64,000 nt of DNA from JAWXUU01 sp044426045 (GCA_044426045.1 JAWXUX010000008.1:47135-111134), one strand, 5' to 3'; positions 32,803 to 42,157 are shown, counted from the first letter of the stretch. The notes: generated by a model not told the origin, from the letters alone. A program made the numbers and translations.

Positions 32803-33570
32803 TTATAGGCTTGTGTAACCGCCGTCGATGATAAGGTCAGTACCAGTTGCATAGTCACTTGCATCAGAGATAAAGTAGAGGTATGAACCGATAAGGTCTT
32901 CTGGAGTTCCAAGTCTGCTACCTTCTGGCAATTTTGAAAGCCAAACTGGGTGCATATCTTTCAATTCAGCAACTAGGTCAGTCAAGATATATCCTGGGCT
33001 TACGCAGTTAACTCTGATTCCGTATTTGATCCATTCAACAGCAAGTGCTTTTGTCAAATGAGCAACGCCCGCTTTAGCTGCACAGTAGCTTGCGATTGTT
33101 TGTGGAACGTTGATAAGAGATGCGCTCATTGAAGCAGTTGAAACGATTGAACCTTTTTTGCCTTGTTCGATCATAACTTTTGCTGCTGCTTTTGCAGTTA
33201 TAAATGTTCCGTTCAAGTCGATATCAACAACTTTTTTGAAATCAGCTGCTGAAGTTTCGATTGCGCTGTCGAACATTGCGATACCTGCGTTGTTGATACA
33301 ATAATCAATTGTGCCATAATCAACAAGATACGCTTCCATCATTTTAGCAACGCTTTCTTCGCTTGTGATGTCACATTGATATGCTTTCACAAGTCTGCCA
33401 GTTGCAGCTGCGATTTTTTCAGCTGTTTTTGTTGCAAGGTCGATATTGATATCAATGATAGCAACATCAGCGCCTCTTTCAGCAAGTCCTTTTGCCAAAC
33501 ATTCGCCAATACCTTGAGCCGCACCTGTTACAAAACCTTTTTTACCTTCTACTGAGAAAATATCTTTCAT
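32803..33570 (-). CDS. Short-chain dehydrogenase/reductase of the sugar/polyol operon
   Basis: A 255-residue classical SDR. NAD(P) motif GAAQGIGECLA (residues 16-26), structural NNAG, catalytic Ser in VSTASMSASL and YCAAK with the catalytic Tyr and Lys. An Asp at the end of the second beta strand (AIIDIN) favours NAD(H) over NADP(H). As the last gene of the ABC/FGGY/DeoC operon it probably oxidises a polyol or sugar to the ketose that the FGGY kinase phosphorylates. Confidence 0.88.
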   Translation of the reverse strand: MKDIFSVEGKKGFVTGAAQGIGECLAKGLAERGADVAIIDINIDLATKTAEKIAAATGRLVKAYQCDITSEESVAKMMEAYLVDYGTIDYCINNAGIAMFDSAIETSAADFKKVVDIDLNGTFITAKAAAKVMIEQGKKGSIVSTASMSASLINVPQTIASYCAAKAGVAHLTKALAVEWIKYGIRVNCVSPGYILTDLVAELKDMHPVWLSKLPEGSRLGTPEDLIGSYLYFISDASDYATGTDLIIDGGYTSL

Positions 33571-33630
33571 TTTTAAATACCCCTTTTTATTTTTTATTTT
33601 TTTAATTGCATATGCAATTTATAGCTTATA

Positions 33631-34569
33631 TTATTTGATTTTTGAGATTGCGATTGCAATCAAGATGATGAAACCTTTTGCAAAGATTACCCATTCAGAT
33701 GACCAACCAAGCATAACGATACCTGTTCCAATCATTGAAATCAAGAACGCCACTGCGATGATACCGATTGTTTTATATTTGCCACCGAAAAGCACTTTTG
33801 AAAGCACGGCGATTGTGATTGCGTCAAGCAAATAGCTATCCGCGCTCGCAAGCATAACTGTGCCCGCTTTTGCTGCCATCAAAATGCCCGCAAGACCTGC
33901 AAGAACTGCACCGAGAACAAACGCAAGAAGTGTCAAGTTTCTGATATCGATACCTTTATATTCGCTGGCGTCGATATTTGAGCCAATGAATTGCATTTTT
34001 CTGCCGATTGTTGTTTTTTCCATGAAGATGTAACACACAAGCGCGATAATCGCAAGCCAGAACAATAGATATGGAATACCACCGCTTGTTCTTGAAGCGA
34101 TTGCTTTGAAACTTGTTAGAGTGATATAAATTGATTTTCCGCCTGTGATTTTGAATCTCGCACCGATGATAAGGAACTGCATGCCAAGCGTTGCGATGAA
34201 TGATGAAACGCCAAGTCTTGAAACAACCAGACCAGAAATCGCACCCGCAACCGCACACGCGACAAGCGCAACCATTGAAGCTGCAAAGCCAGTGAGATAA
34301 ACTGCTGAGCTCATGCAATATGCTGCAAGAAGTGCCGCCATACTAGCCATGTGACCAAGTGACAAATCAAAACCGCCAACTGCGAAGATGATACCCATGC
34401 CAAGTGCGAACACCGCTGGTATTACCATATCCGACAAGATGTTGGTTATGTTTGACCAAGTGAAAAACCCAGTCGCTGTTATTGATAGAGCCACGAAAAC
34501 CGCGACCATCATGCCAAGGAAGATTATTGTTTGCTTTGAAATTGCAAGTTTAAATTTTTTCTTTTCCAT
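33631..34569 (-). CDS. Sugar ABC transporter permease (RbsC family), second subunit
   Basis: About 312 residues; ATG at 34569 follows AAGGGGGTTATC and the longer frame from 34641 overlaps the upstream gene. Eight to ten helices, with the family segment GGFDLSLGHMASMAALLAAY (the FDLS loop contacts the ATPase). It pairs with the permease at 34580-35539, 10 nt upstream. Confidence 0.88.
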   Translation of the reverse strand: MEKKKFKLAISKQTIIFLGMMVAVFVALSITATGFFTWSNITNILSDMVIPAVFALGMGIIFAVGGFDLSLGHMASMAALLAAYCMSSAVYLTGFAASMVALVACAVAGAISGLVVSRLGVSSFIATLGMQFLIIGARFKITGGKSIYITLTSFKAIASRTSGGIPYLLFWLAIIALVCYIFMEKTTIGRKMQFIGSNIDASEYKGIDIRNLTLLAFVLGAVLAGLAGILMAAKAGTVMLASADSYLLDAITIAVLSKVLFGGKYKTIGIIAVAFLISMIGTGIVMLGWSSEWVIFAKGFIILIAIAISKIK

Positions 34570-34579
34570 GATAACCCCC

Positions 34580-35539
34580 TTAAACAATAACTTGCGTGAT
34601 TTTCTTTCTGTTTCTCCAAACAGAAATACCAACTGACGCAATCAAGATTACACCTTGAATAATAGAGATGAGGTATGATTGCATACCCATTGTTGTCATG
34701 AAACTGCTCATGAGTGCAACAAACATTGCTCCGTACAAAGTTCCCAAGATGTTAACTCTGCCAGGGATGAACATTGAAGAACCCAAATAACATGCCGCGA
34801 ATATTGGAAGCATAACAACTGAACCTTGGTTATACATAGCACCAGTTCTTGCTGTTTCAAACACTGTTGCAAGAGCGATGCAAAGTGCTGCCGCGATATA
34901 CGCCATATATTTCATTTTGTTAACATTGATACCTGCTTCGATACCAGCGTGAACGTTTTCGCCCGTAACGCGGAGTTTGAAGCCGACTTTTGTTCTTGTT
35001 ATCACAAAATATGAAACTGCATAAATGATTAGCATTGCCCAAACGATAAAGTTGAACCCGATATCGATATTCACAAAGCTTACAAGAGTTTTATCAACGA
35101 TATTTGTCGTTTGCTTGTGCAGTACCCGTTCGACACCTTGCGCCATGAACATCACCGCGATTGAAGCGATGAATGAAGAGAACCCAAATCTTGTCACAAG
35201 CGTTACAAGCGCGATGTTAACAAGAAGTGCGATTGCAAGAACCAAAACAAATGAAGTTCCAAAAGAACCTGTTGAATTGATTGTGAGCGCGAACACTGTT
35301 GTCAAAAGACTGTACATCCCCGCAAAGGACATGTCGCCTTCACCTGAAATCATAATGAATGTGAGCCCGAGAGCCGTGAGGGTGATTGACGTGTATTGCT
35401 TGAACGTGTTTTTGATGTTTATCCACGCAAGAAGTGGCAAGTCAAGACGGAATAGTTGCACAATCAACAAGATTGCAAAAAGTCCGATTGGAAGACCATA
35501 CTTTTGCACGAATGGAGTGTTTAGATTAAGTTTCTTCAT
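34580..35539 (-). CDS. Sugar ABC transporter permease (RbsC family), first subunit
   Basis: A 319-residue membrane protein of the ribose/autoinducer-2 type permease family. The loop MISGEGDMSFAGMYSL is the ATPase-coupling segment, and two different permeases in one operon imply a heterodimeric channel, as in Lsr or some xylitol/inositol systems. It overlaps the ATPase gene by 14 nt. Confidence 0.88.
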   Translation of the reverse strand: MKKLNLNTPFVQKYGLPIGLFAILLIVQLFRLDLPLLAWINIKNTFKQYTSITLTALGLTFIMISGEGDMSFAGMYSLLTTVFALTINSTGSFGTSFVLVLAIALLVNIALVTLVTRFGFSSFIASIAVMFMAQGVERVLHKQTTNIVDKTLVSFVNIDIGFNFIVWAMLIIYAVSYFVITRTKVGFKLRVTGENVHAGIEAGINVNKMKYMAYIAAALCIALATVFETARTGAMYNQGSVVMLPIFAACYLGSSMFIPGRVNILGTLYGAMFVALMSSFMTTMGMQSYLISIIQGVILIASVGISVWRNRKKITQVIV

Positions 35540-37034
35540 TGTGTCCGCCTCCCATGATATATTTCAAGATTTCGCTTTTTTCTGCTGTTTTTGGATCAAG
35601 TTCTTTGATAATTTCGCCTTTATATAAAACAATTATTCTATCGGCAAGCCCGATTGCTTCTTCGATATCGCCCGTTGAAAGAACTACGCTTGAGCCATTT
35701 CCAACAAGTTCGCCAAGGATTTTATAAATTTCCGCTTTCGCCCCGATATCCACGCCCGCAGCAACTTCGTCAAGAAGATAAACTTTGAACGGCTCGAGTA
35801 GCCATTTGCCGATAACAACTTTTTGTTGGTTACCACCTGAAAGCGACACCATTTTGTAGCCGATGTCGTTTGGGTGAACAAGAAGTTTATCATTGCTTTC
35901 TTGTGCCTTTTTTGCATCCTTTTTATTGTTTAGGAAACCGAATTTGGAAACTTCTTGCATGCTTACTGATGAAGTGTTTTCTTTTATTGTGCCCTCACCA
36001 ATCATGCCGTGAAGCGCCCTATCTTCAGGAACAAGAGCGATACCGCTTTTGATTCCCTTGTGAGCTGAATATTTCTTTTTCATTTCAGCGCCGTCGATTG
36101 TAACCGAACCGCTGTCTTTATCCATAATTCCATAAATACAGCCAAGCGTTTCGCTTTTACCAGCACCAACCGCACCAACAAGTGCCAAAATTTCGCCTTT
36201 TTTAACGTCGAAAGAAATGCCGTTGACTTTATCTTTATAGTGAAGGTCTTTCACTTCAAGCATAGCTTCACCGATTGGAACTGTCACTTTTGGGAAGAAC
36301 ATATCAAGTTTCTTGCCAAGCATTTTTTGAACGAGTTCGTCTTCAGTGATATCATCAGTGTCGCGGGTTTCAACCCTTTGTCCGTCACGGAATATGCTGA
36401 TTTTGTTACAAATTTTATATATTTCTTCCATTCTGTGAGAGATATATATTGTTGTTACTCCATTTGCTTTTAATCTATTTATAATAGAGAATAGTTTCTC
36501 TGTTTCTTCCAAACTTATTCTTGATGTTGGTTCATCAAGTATCAAAACTTTTGGATTTGAAATAAGTGCACGTGCGATAACAACAAATTGTTGTTCTGCA
36601 ACGGTGAGTGAACCTGCCGATTGTTTCAAGTTGAAATGGATATCCATATAATCCAAAACTTCGTTGACGCGTTTTTCGCCAGTTTTCCAATCCAAAATTC
36701 CGCCTTTCACTGGCGTTTCATATATCAAGATGTTTTCAAGTATTGTCAAACTTGGCACGATGTTGATAACTTGGTGAACGATTTGTATTCCAAGTTCTTG
36801 CATCGCAAGTGGTGAAAGACCTGTTACATCTTTTCCTTCATAATAAAGTTTACCTTGATCTGGTTTGTGCTCTCCCATGAGTGTTTTCATCAGAGTTGAC
36901 TTTCCTGCACCATTTGACCCAACGATTGCATGAACTTCGCCCACGCAAATATCGAGATCAACGCCCTTAAGAGCTTTGGTAGCGCCAAAAGACTTCGTGA
37001 CACCTTCCATTTTCAAAATTACATTGTTTCCCAT
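35526..37034 (-). CDS. Sugar ABC transporter ATPase, two fused ABC domains (RbsA/MglA type)
   Basis: A 502-residue protein with two nucleotide-binding domains. Domain 1: Walker A GSNGAGKSTLMKTL, signature-like LTVAEQQFVVIARAL, Walker B ILDEPTSR. Domain 2: Walker A-like GAVGAGKSETLGC, signature SLSGGNQQKVVIGKWL, Walker B VYLLDEVAAGVD, where Val-Ala replaces Pro-Thr. This duplicated form is specific to the RbsA/MglA/XylG class of pentose, hexose and purine importers. The start ATG follows GGAGCAAAATC. Confidence 0.93.
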   Translation of the reverse strand: MGNNVILKMEGVTKSFGATKALKGVDLDICVGEVHAIVGSNGAGKSTLMKTLMGEHKPDQGKLYYEGKDVTGLSPLAMQELGIQIVHQVINIVPSLTILENILIYETPVKGGILDWKTGEKRVNEVLDYMDIHFNLKQSAGSLTVAEQQFVVIARALISNPKVLILDEPTSRISLEETEKLFSIINRLKANGVTTIYISHRMEEIYKICNKISIFRDGQRVETRDTDDITEDELVQKMLGKKLDMFFPKVTVPIGEAMLEVKDLHYKDKVNGISFDVKKGEILALVGAVGAGKSETLGCIYGIMDKDSGSVTIDGAEMKKKYSAHKGIKSGIALVPEDRALHGMIGEGTIKENTSSVSMQEVSKFGFLNNKKDAKKAQESNDKLLVHPNDIGYKMVSLSGGNQQKVVIGKWLLEPFKVYLLDEVAAGVDIGAKAEIYKILGELVGNGSSVVLSTGDIEEAIGLADRIIVLYKGEIIKELDPKTAEKSEILKYIMGGGHNEET

Positions 37035-37125
37035 GATTTTGCTCCTAAACCAATTTTGATTTATTTCTTTTTCTGTATAATTTCTCTTTTTATAATTTCT
37101 GTTTTTGAATTTTACTTTATAATAG

Positions 37126-37171
37126 CTTCATAGGCTTTGCCTCGTGAAGGCAAAGCCATGAAGTCTTTTAT
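37126..37171 (-). other. Strong intercistronic hairpin after the binding-protein gene
   Basis: GACTTCATGGCTTTGCC / GGCAAAGCCTATGAAGC pairing around a short loop, without a T-run. Such hairpins after binding-protein genes usually protect the upstream message and lower expression of the ATPase and permeases. Confidence 0.6.
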
Positions 37172-37211
37172 TATAATAGATTATGTTCTTACATTAATTT
37201 TTGGTATCTAT

Positions 37212-38321
37212 TTATGTACCATAAGTTCTGCCGAAAGCTTCTTCGTAATGTTCTTCTGGGCTTTGGTGAAGGATGATTGATCCATCCAAAACTTCGCCGT
37301 ATGCTTCAGCTGAGTTAGATACGAAGTATGTAGGTCCAAACATGATGAATGGTACTTCATCTTCCAAACCTTGAAGAGCTAGATCCAAACCTTGTGATGC
37401 ACGGTAAGCAAGAGTTGCTGCTGCTTGACCCATGAATACCCATTCAGGAGCTGTATCTTCTCTCATAGCCATAAGAACGTCTGAACCAGTGTCGCCTGAA
37501 GCGATAACGATATCAGTTCTGCCAGAGTCGATAAGTGCTGCATAAGCGCCCATTGCTGGAGAGTTCCAAGTTGTTACGATTGCTTTGATTTCATTGTTAG
37601 TATCTGCTGCTAGGTATGCTGCAACTTGTGTTTGAGCATCTGCAACTGCGTTACCAGCATCGATATCCAATCTTACTGAAGTGATTCCTGGGAAGTTTTG
37701 GAATACTACGTCTGCTGAATCTGCTCTTGCAAGAAGAGTTACCCAGCTTGGTGTGTCAAGGATAAGAACTTTGCCTTCGCCGTCAAGTTTGTTAACAACC
37801 CAAAGACCAAGTTGAGTACCGCCACCCCAGTTATCTGCCATTGTGCTGATAACAGCGCCGTCAAGTGACATATCGATACAAGAGAAAGGTACGCCTGCTG
37901 CGTTAAGAACTTCTGCAACTGGTTCAAGTGAAGTTTGTTCACCACCAGATACAACTACGCCGTCAAAACCGTTTGCGATGAACATTTCTGCTGCTGTCAA
38001 AGCTGCTGAAGCGTCATAGTTTGTGTCGTATAGTTGAACAGTGTAGCCATAAGTTTCAAAATAATCTGTGATACCAGCGATTGCGTTGATATTCCAGTCG
38101 TTACCTTGGCTGAATGCGATGATACCGATTTTCATTCCTTCGCCTCTGTCAAGAGCCAAATCTTGGATTGCAATGTCCATTGCATTTAGTGCTGTGTCAG
38201 CGTCAACTGTTGTTGCCACTGTAGCTGTTGATACTGGAGTTTCAGCGACTTCTTGTTTGCATGAAGCAAACATAGTCAAACTCAACGCTAGTACCAAGAT
38301 TAGAACTAAAAGTTTTTTCAT
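37212..38321 (-). CDS. Sugar-binding lipoprotein of the ABC importer
   Basis: About 369 residues; ATG at 38321 follows GGGAGGAAAATT. Lipoprotein signal peptide with lipobox LTMFASC, Cys at residue 21, then a Thr/Val-rich linker and a type I periplasmic-binding-protein fold (KIGIIAFSQGNDWNINA, SGGEQTSLEPVAEVL, VIASGDTGSDVL). Peripla_BP_4 family. The sugar is unknown. Codon use is strongly A/T-ended, in line with high expression. Confidence 0.9.
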   Translation of the reverse strand: MKKLLVLILVLALSLTMFASCKQEVAETPVSTATVATTVDADTALNAMDIAIQDLALDRGEGMKIGIIAFSQGNDWNINAIAGITDYFETYGYTVQLYDTNYDASAALTAAEMFIANGFDGVVVSGGEQTSLEPVAEVLNAAGVPFSCIDMSLDGAVISTMADNWGGGTQLGLWVVNKLDGEGKVLILDTPSWVTLLARADSADVVFQNFPGITSVRLDIDAGNAVADAQTQVAAYLAADTNNEIKAIVTTWNSPAMGAYAALIDSGRTDIVIASGDTGSDVLMAMREDTAPEWVFMGQAAATLAYRASQGLDLALQGLEDEVPFIMFGPTYFVSNSAEAYGEVLDGSIILHQSPEEHYEEAFGRTYGT

Positions 38322-38356
38322 AATTTTCCTCCCATTGTCATCTAGTGACAAATTCA

Positions 38357-39877
38357 TCATTTTATTTCAGCAATTTCGCATTGGAAATCGCTTACTTTCT
38401 TATAAAGTTTGTGAAGTTTTGCATAAGCTTCAACATTTTCAGGAACCTTCACAAATTCCTTTTCCGGCTTGTTGATTTCTTTGAGTTTGTCATAATCTTC
38501 CCAAAGTCCACAAGCGATTGCCGCTGTTGCCATTGCGCCAAGGGAACCTGCGTTCTCCCCAACGGCTGATGTGATGATATCAAGACCATATATATCAGCA
38601 AATAAGCTCATCCAAAGTTTGCTTTTTGATCCGCCACCAACAATAAGAAGTCCGTCTTTCAATTCAACTTCCTTGCCAAGCTCGTCAAGTGCAACTTTGA
38701 GTGCGTGGCAGATACCTTCAAGGGAAGCCCTCACGATATCGCCTTTTGTATGTTTCAAATCAAGTCCAGTGAAACTTCCGCGAACGTTGACTGATTTGTC
38801 AAGTCCACTGCCACCGGCAAGATGTGGAACCATGATAATTCCATTTGCCCCAATTGGAGACTGTGCCGCAATTTTATCCATTGCGATATAAGAATTTTCG
38901 CCACCGCGTTTTTCCTCTTCAACAAGGTCGGTGCAAATAACATCTCTCACCCAACGGAATGTGTTGCCCGCTGAAAAGATTGAAGTTGCTGAAGCGAACT
39001 TACCTTTCACAAGATGTGCAAAAACATATGGATGTGAAGTTGTGTTAACAACCGGTTTTGAGCTTGTTGTTGCAATCCAAGATGATGTGCCAAGTGATGT
39101 ATAGGCACTGCCATCTTCAACGCAACCTGCGCCCGCCGCCATGCAAGCGTTGTCCACGCCACCATGAGAAACAATTGTGTTTTCTGAAAGCCCAAGTCGC
39201 TTTGCAATTTCACTCTTGAGCTTTCCAATGATGAAACTTGATTCTCGGATGATAGGAAAATCACTTTCGCGAAGCCCCATTTTCTTTATGTAGTCTTTGT
39301 CGTATTCGAATTTTTCGAGGTCATAAACCCCTGAGCCACTTGCATATGAATGATCAGTTGCAAGCTCGCCTGTCAACATATAGTTGAGATAGTCTTTCGT
39401 GCCAAGGAAAACTTTTGTTTTGTTGTACATCTCTGGCATGTTTTGTTTATACCACAAAATCTTGAAAGCCCCGTAAAGCTTTGCTGGGAAACCGTTGCCT
39501 GTTTTGAGATACCATTCGTCTTCATCTATTGTTTTGAAAACTTCATCTTGCTGAGCTTGCGCCCTGCCGTCCGACCAAACTGGTACGTATTCTTGCAACA
39601 ATTCGCCATTCTCGCCGATTGGAACAACCCCTAGGCTGTGACCAGATATGCCTATGCCAAGGATATCTTCCTTTGCAACATCAACTTTTGAAAGAAGTTT
39701 CTTCGTTGAGTTTTCAAGCATGTTCCACCAATCTTGTGGGCGTTGATTTCTGTGTTCTGGCAGTGGATAAAACGTTTCGCATTCCTCGAACGAACTTTCA
39801 ATGGAAATTCCATCTTCGTTCCAAAGCGATGCTTTCATTCCGCCTGTGCCAAGGTCGTATGCAATAATATATTTCAT
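38357..39877 (-). CDS. FGGY-family carbohydrate kinase
   Basis: A 506-residue kinase with the N-terminal phosphate-binding motif AYDLGTGGMKASLW and a C-terminal motif LLIVGGGSKSKLWMSLFADI, as in xylulokinase-like FGGY enzymes. The conserved catalytic Asp lies in SHGGVDNACMAAGAG. It phosphorylates a ketose or polyol brought in by the ABC transporter. The pairing with an SDR and a DeoC-type aldolase suggests a route polyol to ketose, ketose phosphate, then cleavage to two small carbonyl compounds. Substrate not resolvable here. Confidence 0.88.
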   Translation of the reverse strand: MKYIIAYDLGTGGMKASLWNEDGISIESSFEECETFYPLPEHRNQRPQDWWNMLENSTKKLLSKVDVAKEDILGIGISGHSLGVVPIGENGELLQEYVPVWSDGRAQAQQDEVFKTIDEDEWYLKTGNGFPAKLYGAFKILWYKQNMPEMYNKTKVFLGTKDYLNYMLTGELATDHSYASGSGVYDLEKFEYDKDYIKKMGLRESDFPIIRESSFIIGKLKSEIAKRLGLSENTIVSHGGVDNACMAAGAGCVEDGSAYTSLGTSSWIATTSSKPVVNTTSHPYVFAHLVKGKFASATSIFSAGNTFRWVRDVICTDLVEEEKRGGENSYIAMDKIAAQSPIGANGIIMVPHLAGGSGLDKSVNVRGSFTGLDLKHTKGDIVRASLEGICHALKVALDELGKEVELKDGLLIVGGGSKSKLWMSLFADIYGLDIITSAVGENAGSLGAMATAAIACGLWEDYDKLKEINKPEKEFVKVPENVEAYAKLHKLYKKVSDFQCEIAEIK

Positions 39878-39921
39878 AAAATAACCCTTATCTTTCTTAT
39901 CTTATTATTGTTTCTTTTCTA

Positions 39922-40659
39922 TTAATATTTAGCGTTGTGAACGTCGAAATTTTCAATGAGTTCACAATCTGGGAATTCAATTCCTTCACGGTCGTAGGCT
40001 TCTTTCAAAATGCAAAGTGCTGATTTGATTGAAATTCCAAATCTGTTGCAACCTGCATCCACCATTGCTTCAAGCGTTTCAAGATTTCTTACACCGCCCG
40101 CAGCTTTAATGAATGATTTATCGCCAACAACACCTTTGATGATTTTGATTGTGTCCACAGTTGTTGGTTTTGAGCCCCAACCTGTTCCTGTTTTCACATA
40201 TGTAACGCCGGCGTTTGATGCAATTTCAGCTCCCTTTGCAACTTCTTCATCTGTCAAATAACAAATTTCCAAAATTGATTTCACTGGAGTTGGATAAACC
40301 GCTTTAACAACAGCTTCGATATCATTTTTAACAAGATCGTAATCTCCTGATTTAAGAGCGCCAACGTTGATTACCATATCAACTTCGTTGCAACCAATTT
40401 CAACCATGTGTTTTGCATTTGCAACTTTGATTTGTGTTGTGTCAGCTCCTGAAGGGAAACCGGCAACACCGCCAACCATAACTGCTGGGTCTGTTATCAT
40501 TTCTCTTAGCATGCCAGTGAAGCATGGCATTGCAAAAACACAAACAAATTTATATTTTTGTGCGATATGAGACATCAATTTGATTTCATCATAAGTAACG
40601 TCTGTTCTCACACAACTGATGTCAATAAGTCTTGGTATTTCTTTATAACTTAAACCCAT
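39922..40659 (-). CDS. DeoC-family class I aldolase
   Basis: A 245-residue TIM-barrel aldolase related to deoxyribose-phosphate aldolase. Schiff-base Lys156 in TYVKTGTGW, Asp94 in NEVDMVINVG and Lys185 in SFIKAAGGVR match the catalytic triad of DeoC. In this operon there is no nucleoside phosphorylase or phosphopentomutase, so a role in nucleoside catabolism is unlikely; it more probably cleaves the phosphorylated product of the FGGY kinase. First gene of the operon, behind GGGGAGGGTAAAC and the promoter at 40705-40733. Confidence 0.87.
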   Translation of the reverse strand: MGLSYKEIPRLIDISCVRTDVTYDEIKLMSHIAQKYKFVCVFAMPCFTGMLREMITDPAVMVGGVAGFPSGADTTQIKVANAKHMVEIGCNEVDMVINVGALKSGDYDLVKNDIEAVVKAVYPTPVKSILEICYLTDEEVAKGAEIASNAGVTYVKTGTGWGSKPTTVDTIKIIKGVVGDKSFIKAAGGVRNLETLEAMVDAGCNRFGISIKSALCILKEAYDREGIEFPDCELIENFDVHNAKY

Positions 40660-40704
40660 AATTGTTTACCCTCCCCGAAAGGTTACTACCTTTAATACGT
40701 GTAC

Positions 40705-40733
40705 ATTATAACATCACAACCTTGCTTTGTCAA
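40705..40733 (-). promoter_or_regulatory. Promoter of the sugar ABC/kinase/aldolase operon
   Basis: TTGACA (40728-40733), 17-bp spacer, TATAAT (40705-40710). The start region holds the near-palindrome TAATACGTGTACATTA (40694-40709), a plausible GntR-type operator. Confidence 0.8.
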
Positions 40734-40837
40734 GATATTTTATAAAATTGTTTTTTAGCTATTTTTAACAAAAAAACCACTTTTTTGGCGATTTATACCA
40801 TATTTATATCTAAAATGTGGCAAAAACGATATGTATA

Positions 40838-40886
40838 CTAGTGTAAAGGTATCTAAATTGTATCTAAAAATAATCCTTTACATTAG
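40838..40886. promoter_or_regulatory. Inverted repeat with TATCTAAA direct repeats between aldolase and GntR genes
   Basis: CTAGTGTAAAGG (40838-40849) faces CCTTTACATTAG (40875-40886), one mismatch. TATCTAAA occurs three times around and inside it. Possible regulator site; no gene fits in the 359-bp gap. Confidence 0.45.
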
Positions 40887-40949
40887 TAGAAAATGTCAAC
40901 AATATCCATAAAATTAGCAAATATTTACATGAAAATGTATAAAATAAAA

Positions 40950-40976
40950 CAAAGAGAGCTTTTAAAAACCCTCTTT
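40950..40976 (-). terminator. Weak terminator of the GntR gene
   Basis: AAAGAG / CTCTTT arms with an A/T-rich loop, T-rich sequence after it on the minus strand. Confidence 0.4.
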
Positions 40977-41018
40977 ATGCTGAATTCGTATTAAATTTTG
41001 AAATATCCGAAGATATCT

Positions 41019-41750
41019 TTAGATAGGTTTGTGCCTTCCTGTCACTTGAAGTTCGAAGCGATATTTATCCGCCCTTAAAGTGGATTTATCATAAGACACT
41101 GGTCTGCCGTTTGAATATGTTGTTCGGCGAAGTGTTAAAAGTGCCGCGCCAACCCTGCAATCTAGCATCTGTGATTCTATGAAATCTGCTGTTTTTGCGG
41201 ATATTACATCTTTTGCAAATTCAAGAATAATTCCGTATTCCGCCTCCATAAATTCATAAAGGCTGTTGATTTGTGGCAATTTTTTATCTAGCCCTGGGCA
41301 AATTCTCATGTCGATAAAGTTTTCCATGATAACAATTGGTGTGCCGTCGGCAAGAATTACACGCTGAGTGCGATAAACCATATCGCCTTCCTTGATTTCC
41401 AAGCGCTCCGCCGTCCTTTTTGTCGCCTCAACGGTGTCGATATACATGCTTTTTATCGAAACATCCATACCTTTTGCTTTCAGCGTTTCGGAAATAGACG
41501 TGATTCCATTCAAGTGTTGCGTCGAGTTATAATCAATAACCCTTGTGCCTCTGCCTTGCTTAACTTCAATATACCCTTCCTTTGAAAGCATATCCATAAC
41601 CTTTCGAACAGTGGTTCTTGAAACTTGAAACATCCTTTCCATTTCAGATTCAGGCGGTAAAAAATCGCCTACTTCATATTCGCCCTCGCGTATCAGTTTC
41701 TTTATTTTTAAGTACACTTCTTGATATATAGGTGTTCCTGCCATTTTCAT
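41019..41750 (-). CDS. GntR-family regulator with UTRA ligand domain
   Basis: About 243 residues. ATG at 41750 follows AAAGGAAAT; the frame open from 41819 has no ribosome binding site. N-terminal GntR winged helix (residues about 5-72: FLPPESEMERMFQVSRTTVRKVMDML) and a C-terminal UTRA domain (about 90-235) that binds a sugar phosphate or related effector, ending in VSYDKSTLRADKYRFELQV as in HutC/FarR types. It is transcribed on its own just upstream of the sugar operon, which it most likely controls. Confidence 0.88.
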   Translation of the reverse strand: MKMAGTPIYQEVYLKIKKLIREGEYEVGDFLPPESEMERMFQVSRTTVRKVMDMLSKEGYIEVKQGRGTRVIDYNSTQHLNGITSISETLKAKGMDVSIKSMYIDTVEATKRTAERLEIKEGDMVYRTQRVILADGTPIVIMENFIDMRICPGLDKKLPQINSLYEFMEAEYGIILEFAKDVISAKTADFIESQMLDCRVGAALLTLRRTTYSNGRPVSYDKSTLRADKYRFELQVTGRHKPI

Positions 41751-41809
41751 ATTTCCTTTTCGTTTATTTGTATTAAAGTAGTAAACATCATGCATAGTTG
41801 ATATATAAC

Positions 41810-41838
41810 AATATAACATAATAATGTTTGTTTGTAAA
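41810..41838 (-). promoter_or_regulatory. Promoter of the GntR gene
   Basis: TTTACA (41833-41838), 17-bp spacer, TATATT (41810-41815). Confidence 0.6.
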
Positions 41839-41929
41839 TACCCTTTCGAAAAATTTTAAAAAAATATGTTTCGACCCATTTGCAAATACAAGGTCACCCC
41901 CTGATTTCGGTTATTTTTCCCCTATTAAA

Positions 41930-41952
41930 ATAGCACGGATAAAGGGACTTGC
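41930..41952 (-). pseudogene. Fragment copied from the 3' end of tRNA-Leu
   Basis: CACGGATAAAGGGACTTG matches the 3' end of the intact tRNA-Leu 230 bp away (GCGGATAAAGGGACTTG), then diverges. The rest of the gap up to 42120 holds a second inverted repeat (ACCCTTTTTAAGGT ... ACCTAAAAAAGGGT, about 42090-42123) and no gene. Confidence 0.55.
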
Positions 41953-42125
41953 TCCGTTGCGTGGCTTTGCCACTCCACTATCACGCCGCTACGCTAAAAA
42001 ACATACGTAACACCCTCATGTTTTTCTTAACGCTTCGTGTTCACCCCTCTATTATTTTGCAAGCTAAACCCATTTTCGGGTAGCAAAAAACCCTTTTTAA
42101 GGTCTGCAACCTAAAAAAGGGTAGT

Positions 42126-42154
42126 TAAAAGACCCTCTGGCTAGAGGGTCTTTA
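42126..42154 (-). terminator. Terminator of tRNA cluster 1
   Basis: AAAGACCCTCT / AGAGGGTCTTT stem with a 4-nt loop, T-rich after it on the minus strand. Confidence 0.85.
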
Positions 42155-42157
42155 GAA

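Noticed and set aside
32803..41750. Autoinducer-2 (Lsr) uptake and processing operon
   Set aside because: The ABC and FGGY parts are similar, but there is no LsrG, the aldolase is of the DeoC rather than LsrF type, and the regulator is GntR/UTRA rather than LsrR.
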